Shown here one piece after another: positions 59,011 to 64,000 of a stretch of 64,000 nucleotides of DNA (position 1 is the stretch's first letter; the number at the start of each line of letters is the position of its first letter). The DNA is taken from the NCBI RefSeq assembly GCF_003324165.1, contig NW_025407839.1, positions 62,001 to 126,000 of the forward strand, read 5' to 3'. The position numbers and the translations under genes are program-made. This DNA is from Naegleria lovaniensis. Lineage: Eukaryota > Heterolobosea > Eutetramitea > Acrasida > Naegleriidae. The notes below the pieces were generated by a model. It did not search any database. It was not told where the DNA came from and was given only the letters and a program-made list of their open reading frames with translations.

Positions 59011-60461
59011 ATGACTCCATCCAACAACGTTTCTCTTCATCCTTCTCTGCATTTCGAACAGCAACAACAAGAACGATCGAAATCAAATCTAAAACCTCAA
59101 CTCGTTCGAACTTGTAGCGATCATCATCCTACCAACCAACTTGTCAAAATTCAACTCTGGGATTTGATCATTCCTCATCATGATTCTTTCCAACCATTAT
59201 TCGATCATGTTAACAATTCTCAAACTCCTTTCCATCGTGATTCTTTTCAACCTTGGTGTTACCAATTACTTCGATTCAAAATGTCTCCTCATACTCCTTC
59301 ATGCCCTCCATCATTGAGTCGCCTTCTCAATGGTACCTCTTTTTCATGTCATTTCCATCATGTTCATTCCTTTCATGGAAATTTCAATTCTTCACACAAC
59401 CACACGTGTTGGAATTCTTCGAACTCAACGAATACCAACACCAACACCATACCTTCAAACTCAACAAGTTCCATCTCCTTTCAATCTCCCTATGATGTGA
59501 AAATTTCATATTCTCTTCATTGTATTTTGATTAGTGATTATTTGGATCGATCGATTCATGTATTTGAATTAAATTCGAAACAATATCGATCGACATTGCG
59601 AATGCAATTGCATAATCCAAAATTTTTATGTATTGCCGAGTCGTATACGACAAGAATGGAAAAGTCAGGGAAATTTCATTCGAGAGATTTGGAAGATGCC
59701 TTAATAATGGATGTTGGAAGAGGAAGAATTCGAATGTTTGATTTGAGAAGATTACTGACACGTCATGCAAAATCAGTGCTAAATAATGAGCACGTTCATG
59801 TTGAAACAAGAACATTTTCACAACATGATGCCTTGGATGGAAATGAGAATTCTAGCCCAAACTATATATGGCAATCCAATGATTTTAAATTTCCAAGAGG
59901 AATTCAAGTTTCGATGGAAATTGGTCACGTGTTTGTATGTGACATGTTTGACGATTGTATTCAATGTTAAATATCATGAACGGAGAAAAGTTGAGTCGAA
60001 TTGAAATTTCAAGACCTCATGCTGTGGACTTGTTGATTTCACATGACGCGAAGAATTCTTTTCAGAATCTGACTCTTGTCGTGAGTAGCGATCAGGATGG
60101 AATTCAAATCTTGACTCAGTCTCTACATGACCATTCAAATTCCTCCAATCTCCAATTCATGAACTCTTCTTGGATTCGTTCATCCATTCGATTTGAAGAA
60201 GAACGATTACCAGACGACGATGATTATGGTCCCATTCATCCATTTTCACTTGTAGTGGATAAAGTTGGTAATCCAATGACAACAGAAAAGCATGTCGTTG
60301 TGAGTGATAGTTATCATCACAGAATGAAAGTTTATTCTCTTCATACTGGAAAGCTTGTGAAAACTTTTGGAAAATTTGGAGAAGGACCATCGAATGAATT
60401 TAAATGCACTTTTGGATTGTGTTTGAATGAGTGGAGTGGAGAATTGTTGGTATGTGATTAA
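59011..60461 (+). CDS. NHL-repeat protein (one frame break; stop inside last blade)
   Basis: The ATG at 59011 opens a protein of 483 residues once one base near 59957 is restored. An N-terminal His/Ser/Asn-rich part of about 150 residues precedes the propeller. NHL-type units include SLHCILISDYLDRSIHVFEL, FPRGIQVSMEIGHVFVCDMFD and HVVVSDSYHHRMKVY, then a unit ending ELLVCD. A TAA at 60459-60461 follows, but the same frame continues WNRRVYVF, the usual end of such a blade. The function is likely protein scaffolding. The 3' end faces uL3. Confidence 0.72.
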
Positions 60462-60660
60462 TGGAATAGGCGAGTGTATGTTTTCAAGTAAGGCCGTGTT
60501 TCAAGTATTGCCATTAACTGAGTTTTAACATTAAGAGATTTAAAACTGGCTTGAACACCCATTTGAGCTTGAAACAAAATGCAAAAGTCTAAAGTTCAGG
60601 AATCAAGTTGTCATGTTAATTTTATTAAATCAGTCCTGGTTATTGACCACATCAACCAAT

Positions 60661-61920
60661 TTACTTGGTCTCAGCCTTTCTCTTTTCCTTCAAAGCTTGG
60701 AGCTTCTTCTCATCTTCAAGTCTCTTTTGCTCTAATTGCTTCTTTCTTGGACCCAAGAACTTGTTCTTCTCGGCGGTGGTTTGGAATTTACCCTTACCAA
60801 TCTTGGAGGTGGTATCAATGAACTTGAGGGTAATTTCTTCCTTCATGGATCTGTTCCATCTGTTTTCTGGAATCAAAGTCTTTCTCAAGGTGACAACTCT
60901 TCTGGCAGGACCTTGAACGTTACCCTTAATCATGACCCAATCGTTTTCAACAACACCATAGTTAACGAAACCTCCCATTGGGTTGATATCCTTCTCAGTC
61001 AAGTCAAAGTCAGTCATGGCAGACTTCTTTCCTTCTTCAGTGAGGAGAGACTTTCCAAGTCTGTAAATCTTCTTGTTTTGATGAACTCTGTGGAAGAAAC
61101 CCTTTTGACCAGCTCTGGCAACAGAGAATGAAACTCTAGCTGGATGCCAAGCACCAATACAAGCAACCTTTCTCAAACCTCTGTGGGTCTTTCTTGGCAA
61201 ACGTCTGACACCCCATCTAGAAACGACACCCTTGGTACCCTTACCCTTGGATACAGCAATCACATCAATTGGTTCGTCCTTGGCAAAGACAGCATCAACT
61301 GGAACAAGCTTTTCAAGGTTAGCCAAAGCAAACTTAATCTTTTCATCAATGTTACCACCGTTGATTTGAATTTCAGCAACGTGGGCCTTCTTGTTATTAA
61401 TGGACTTGACCTTGGATGGTTGAGTGTGAGCAACAACTCTAATGACATCAGCATTCTTCTTAAAGCTCTCCAAAGTTTGAGTTCTCTTTTCTTGAGCAGC
61501 TCCTTCCAAGTATGACTTGGTGAGCTTGGTGAATGCTCTCTTCTTCGAGCGGCACCAGTCCTTGTAGAAGACTCTTCTGAATTCGTTACCAATGTTCTTA
61601 GCCCAGACAGTACCAATGGACTTCAAACCAGTTGGAGTTTGCTTGTAACCAACAACACCGACAACAACCATTGGTGGAGCTTCAACAATAGTAACTGCAT
61701 CGAGACATTCCTTCTTGTGCAACTTGGAACCTGGCTTGTTAACTTCTCTGACAATGTGAGTCATACCAGCCTTGTAACCCAAGAAAGCAGTCATGTGGGA
61801 CTTCTTGCTTTGGTCATCCTTTGGGTAGGCCTTGATTCTACCACGTTCTCTTCTGGCCTTCTTTCTTGGCAAGAAAGCAAGTGAACCGTGTCTTGGTGCT
61901 TCGAATTTTCTGTGAGACAT
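60661..61920 (-). CDS. RPL3: 60S ribosomal protein L3 (uL3)
   Basis: This single-exon gene of 419 codons starts [20 protein letters not shown], the universal uL3 opening. It continues with the W-finger region ([20 protein letters not shown], then IGAWHPARV) that reaches the peptidyl transferase centre. [18 protein letters not shown] is near residue 325. Length is close to the 403-residue human protein plus a short Lys-rich tail. Codon use is strongly biased (AAG, GGT, ACC, GTC, CAG-type codons), as expected for a highly expressed gene and unlike most neighbours. No frame break is seen. Confidence 0.98.
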   Translation of the reverse strand: MSHRKFEAPRHGSLAFLPRKKARRERGRIKAYPKDDQSKKSHMTAFLGYKAGMTHIVREVNKPGSKLHKKECLDAVTIVEAPPMVVVGVVGYKQTPTGLKSIGTVWAKNIGNEFRRVFYKDWCRSKKRAFTKLTKSYLEGAAQEKRTQTLESFKKNADVIRVVAHTQPSKVKSINNKKAHVAEIQINGGNIDEKIKFALANLEKLVPVDAVFAKDEPIDVIAVSKGKGTKGVVSRWGVRRLPRKTHRGLRKVACIGAWHPARVSFSVARAGQKGFFHRVHQNKKIYRLGKSLLTEEGKKSAMTDFDLTEKDINPMGGFVNYGVVENDWVMIKGNVQGPARRVVTLRKTLIPENRWNRSMKEEITLKFIDTTSKIGKGKFQTTAEKNKFLGPRKKQLEQKRLEDEKKLQALKEKRKAETK

Positions 61921-62182
61921 ATCGAGTATGTATTTTTTTTCAACGATTTTTTCAAAATGTTGGCAGTCAACTTGATTTTTGAGATTTTACAATGAAAGTT
62001 TCGGTATCACATTTTGCAAGTTCAACATAACCTTTGAATTTTCATCACCAACCTTGAGTAAGTGACCACATACAACAAGTGAGATCAATGGAGAATCGAG
62101 AACAAATATCACTTTTGAGATACTGAACAAGACTTCAATTCACAGGTTTTTACTTTGACAATGAAAAAGGCTTCAAAGAAAA
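61921..62182. promoter_or_regulatory. Divergent intergenic region (uL3 / membrane protein)
   Basis: These 262 bp should hold the strong uL3 promoter on the left. On the right, an upstream ATG at 62161 opens a 12-residue frame that ends at 62199 and overlaps the main start at 62183. That is a possible translation-reducing upstream frame, unless the transcript begins after 62161. Confidence 0.45.
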
Positions 62183-64000
62183 ATGCCGAACAACAATGAA
62201 GAGATTGATTCCACGCTCGGAGCCTCTGAGCTGACTCCAACAACAGCGTCATCTTCTTTACAACCTACAACACCACTATCAGCAATTTCTAACGTCTATC
62301 AATCACCATTGGATCATAATAATAGTGATCACCATGATGATCATCATGATAATAGATCTGATTACTACGGCCGAGAGCTTTCGGACTACTCTTCTTCTAC
62401 AATGTCCAATGAGAATAGTAGCACAATTACCAATCATCCTCTGAATAACAATAGGAATAGTATTAATAATAGTGATCATGATCATTATAATATCAATGAT
62501 AGAAACACAACCACCACTAGGAGACAAACAAACCGACTTGATTTTACTGCGTCCACTCCAGCAGCTTCCTCCACTTCTACGCAATCCCATGCACCTTCTT
62601 TCCAAACACCAACAAATACATCAACAATTTTCAATAATGACTTTTTCCAAAATCAAGAGGTGAGACGCATGCACAAGCAATTGCACTCAATATTATCAGA
62701 TTTGTTTTCAGAGCATCACCATTTGTAACAAGATATTTGGAAGAGCTTTGTTACTATATCGGAATGCTTTTTTTTGTTTCTCTTGTATTGCTACATGCTG
62801 CTTTTTACATATCACCGCGTTTTTTAGGGAATCCATCACAACAATCATTAATGATGTCAACATTGACCAAATCAGAAATTGTAACAAATCATGTACAGCA
62901 AATCAAATTGATGAAAATTTTTTCGTCTCAAGAGGCTCAAAATTTGACCAAACATTTCTCGCCCTTATTAAGAACAGCACTTTTTGGAATTGACTTTCAT
63001 GGATTTAATTCCAGCGCTGGCGGTATTTATCAGTACTACGATGATGGCCACAACAATTTTTTCAAAACTGGACAGGCACAATTATTGTCTGACGTATCTC
63101 TGGAAAATTCTTCTGCAACCCAAAAAGACATTCACATTAACAATACATTGGCGAATGATCATAACGTAGTTGTTAGCGAGACTGGAAAAATTGAAGAAAA
63201 TTTCACACTCTCAACAACGTCACAACCTGCTTCCGTTCAACAAACACATGACAGCCAGGACTCAATACCTCATGATCCAACAAAAGACAACGACCATTCT
63301 GCTCACACATTATTAGATAATTTAGAGACTACTAATGGTGAAAAAACTCAACCCGCTGTGTTACCGAATGAGCAACAGCCCGAATCAAAAGAGGATATCA
63401 ATTACATTGAGCTCGTCCAAAAAGTTTTCAACCTTTTGGAAATACTGTACTCGATTTATTTATTCGTCCATTTTCTGTAAAACCTCGTGTCACATGTTTA
63501 GAGCATAGAATTATGGAAAAGTATCGAGATGAACTCGTAAAAAGATATGAAAACAGAACAGATGCTCTCACTGCTGCTTCAGTTCATTCATTTCTTTTAA
63601 GGATGTATATTGAAGGCCCAATAGACAAGATGATGAAAGAATGGGAACGAGAATTGACTCTAAAAAAGAACAAGTCACAAACTTTCTCGAGTGATAGTAC
63701 TTTATCAGCTCGTCATCCAAGCGATACCACACCACAATCACCTCCGAACGCGCAAGAAGATTCTACATCATCCATGCACCAAGAGACAACTCAAAGTGAA
63801 CCTTACTCTACAGAAAACATCAAACAAGACTCATCTCAACCTGCTCTACAAAGCACCACCACAAATATTGACGTTGATACTTCTTCAACAGTAGAGACAG
63901 GAGAAAACAATTCAGACGACTTGACATTCTCTCTTGATTATACAATGGATGCTATCAAATCTTGGCTACTCTTCAAGTATCAACATTCTCCTCTCTTTAG
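62183..64000 (+). CDS. Single-span membrane protein, unknown family, 3' end outside window (two frame breaks)
   Basis: The ATG at 62183 follows AAA. The first 160 residues are Ser/Asn/Thr-rich with little structure. After a one-base restoration near 62712 the frame gives SRASPFVTRYLEELCYYIG and then a transmembrane span (MLFFVSLVLLHAAFYIS). The next 230 residues are polar and low-complexity, with a span-like stretch LEILYSIYLFIRP near 63440, where a second restoration near 63455 is needed. It then reads VKPRVTCLEHRIMEKYRDEL with helical content and runs off the window. It may be a two-span ER or plasma-membrane protein. I do not recognise the family. Confidence 0.6.

Noticed and set aside
14280-63460. 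Euplotes-style programmed frameshifting
   Set aside because: That system is mostly +1 at AAA-stop sites. Here the needed shift is -1-like, not tied to stop codons, and at mixed sequences.
14280-63460. Calling all frame-broken genes pseudogenes
   Set aside because: The pieces are clean, with key catalytic motifs intact and splice sites that rebuild motifs exactly; same-direction single-base losses fit assembly error better.
1-64000. CRISPR arrays, rRNA and tRNA genes
   Set aside because: No regularly spaced repeats were seen and no cloverleaf with a GGTTCGAATCC-type arm was found by eye on either strand; a weak tRNA could be missed without a scan.

Overview
The window looks like nuclear DNA of a gene-dense, AT-rich free-living protist. 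My best guess is a heterolobosean amoeboflagellate close to Naegleria. The signs are eukaryotic gene content (uL3, cytosolic SerRS, AP-1 sigma, VPS39, PIG-U, UFSP2, actin-like protein), standard stop codons, sparse short GT-AG introns (50-190 nt, one of 354 nt, donors GTAAGT/GTGAGT/GTATGT/GTAGGT), A-tracts directly before start codons, and many Ser-, Gln- and His-rich low-complexity stretches. The assignment is an inference from style, not a database match.

Layout: 1-5.2 kb holds a partial short-chain dehydrogenase, a WD-repeat protein, an Mpo1-like membrane protein, a 1.7-kb gene-poor patch with a complete non-autonomous hAT-type element, and AP-1 sigma. 5.7-10 kb is one three-exon gene joining a polynucleotide kinase-like region, a SWIM zinc finger and an RPA1-like OB fold. 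10.4-21 kb holds seryl-tRNA synthetase, a Ran-like GTPase with an N-terminal B-box-like zinc domain, an EF-hand/SH3-like protein, a membrane dipeptidase, a LisH protein and the DEAD-box helicase Drs1/DDX27. 21.9-29 kb holds a G-alpha protein whose C-terminal end is replaced by an F-box region, a propeller-like protein and a 2-oxoglutarate dioxygenase. 29-40 kb holds PXMP4, an unknown polytopic membrane protein, VPS39, UFSP2 and an actin-related protein. 40-48 kb holds a Cys-rich 7TM protein ending in a probable RGS domain, a membrane metallophosphoesterase and PIG-U. 48-64 kb holds a ZC3HC1-like protein, an unrecognised low-complexity protein, an EF-hand protein, an MFS transporter, an NHL-repeat protein, uL3 and a partial single-span membrane protein.

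There is no operon logic; neighbouring genes have unrelated jobs. Many pairs are head-to-head across 260-630 bp and probably share promoter regions. Several genes feed common cell systems: endomembrane traffic (AP-1 sigma, VPS39), GPI anchoring (PIG-U), the UFM1 and ubiquitin-like systems (UFSP2, the F-box G-alpha), and G-protein signalling (7TM-RGS, G-alpha).

A recurring anomaly matters to any reader. About 28 places in twelve genes need one extra base to keep the reading frame, nearly always the same direction of shift. This looks like systematic single-base drop-out in the assembly, often at short homopolymers, rather than pseudogenes. Lengths given for those genes assume the frame is restored.
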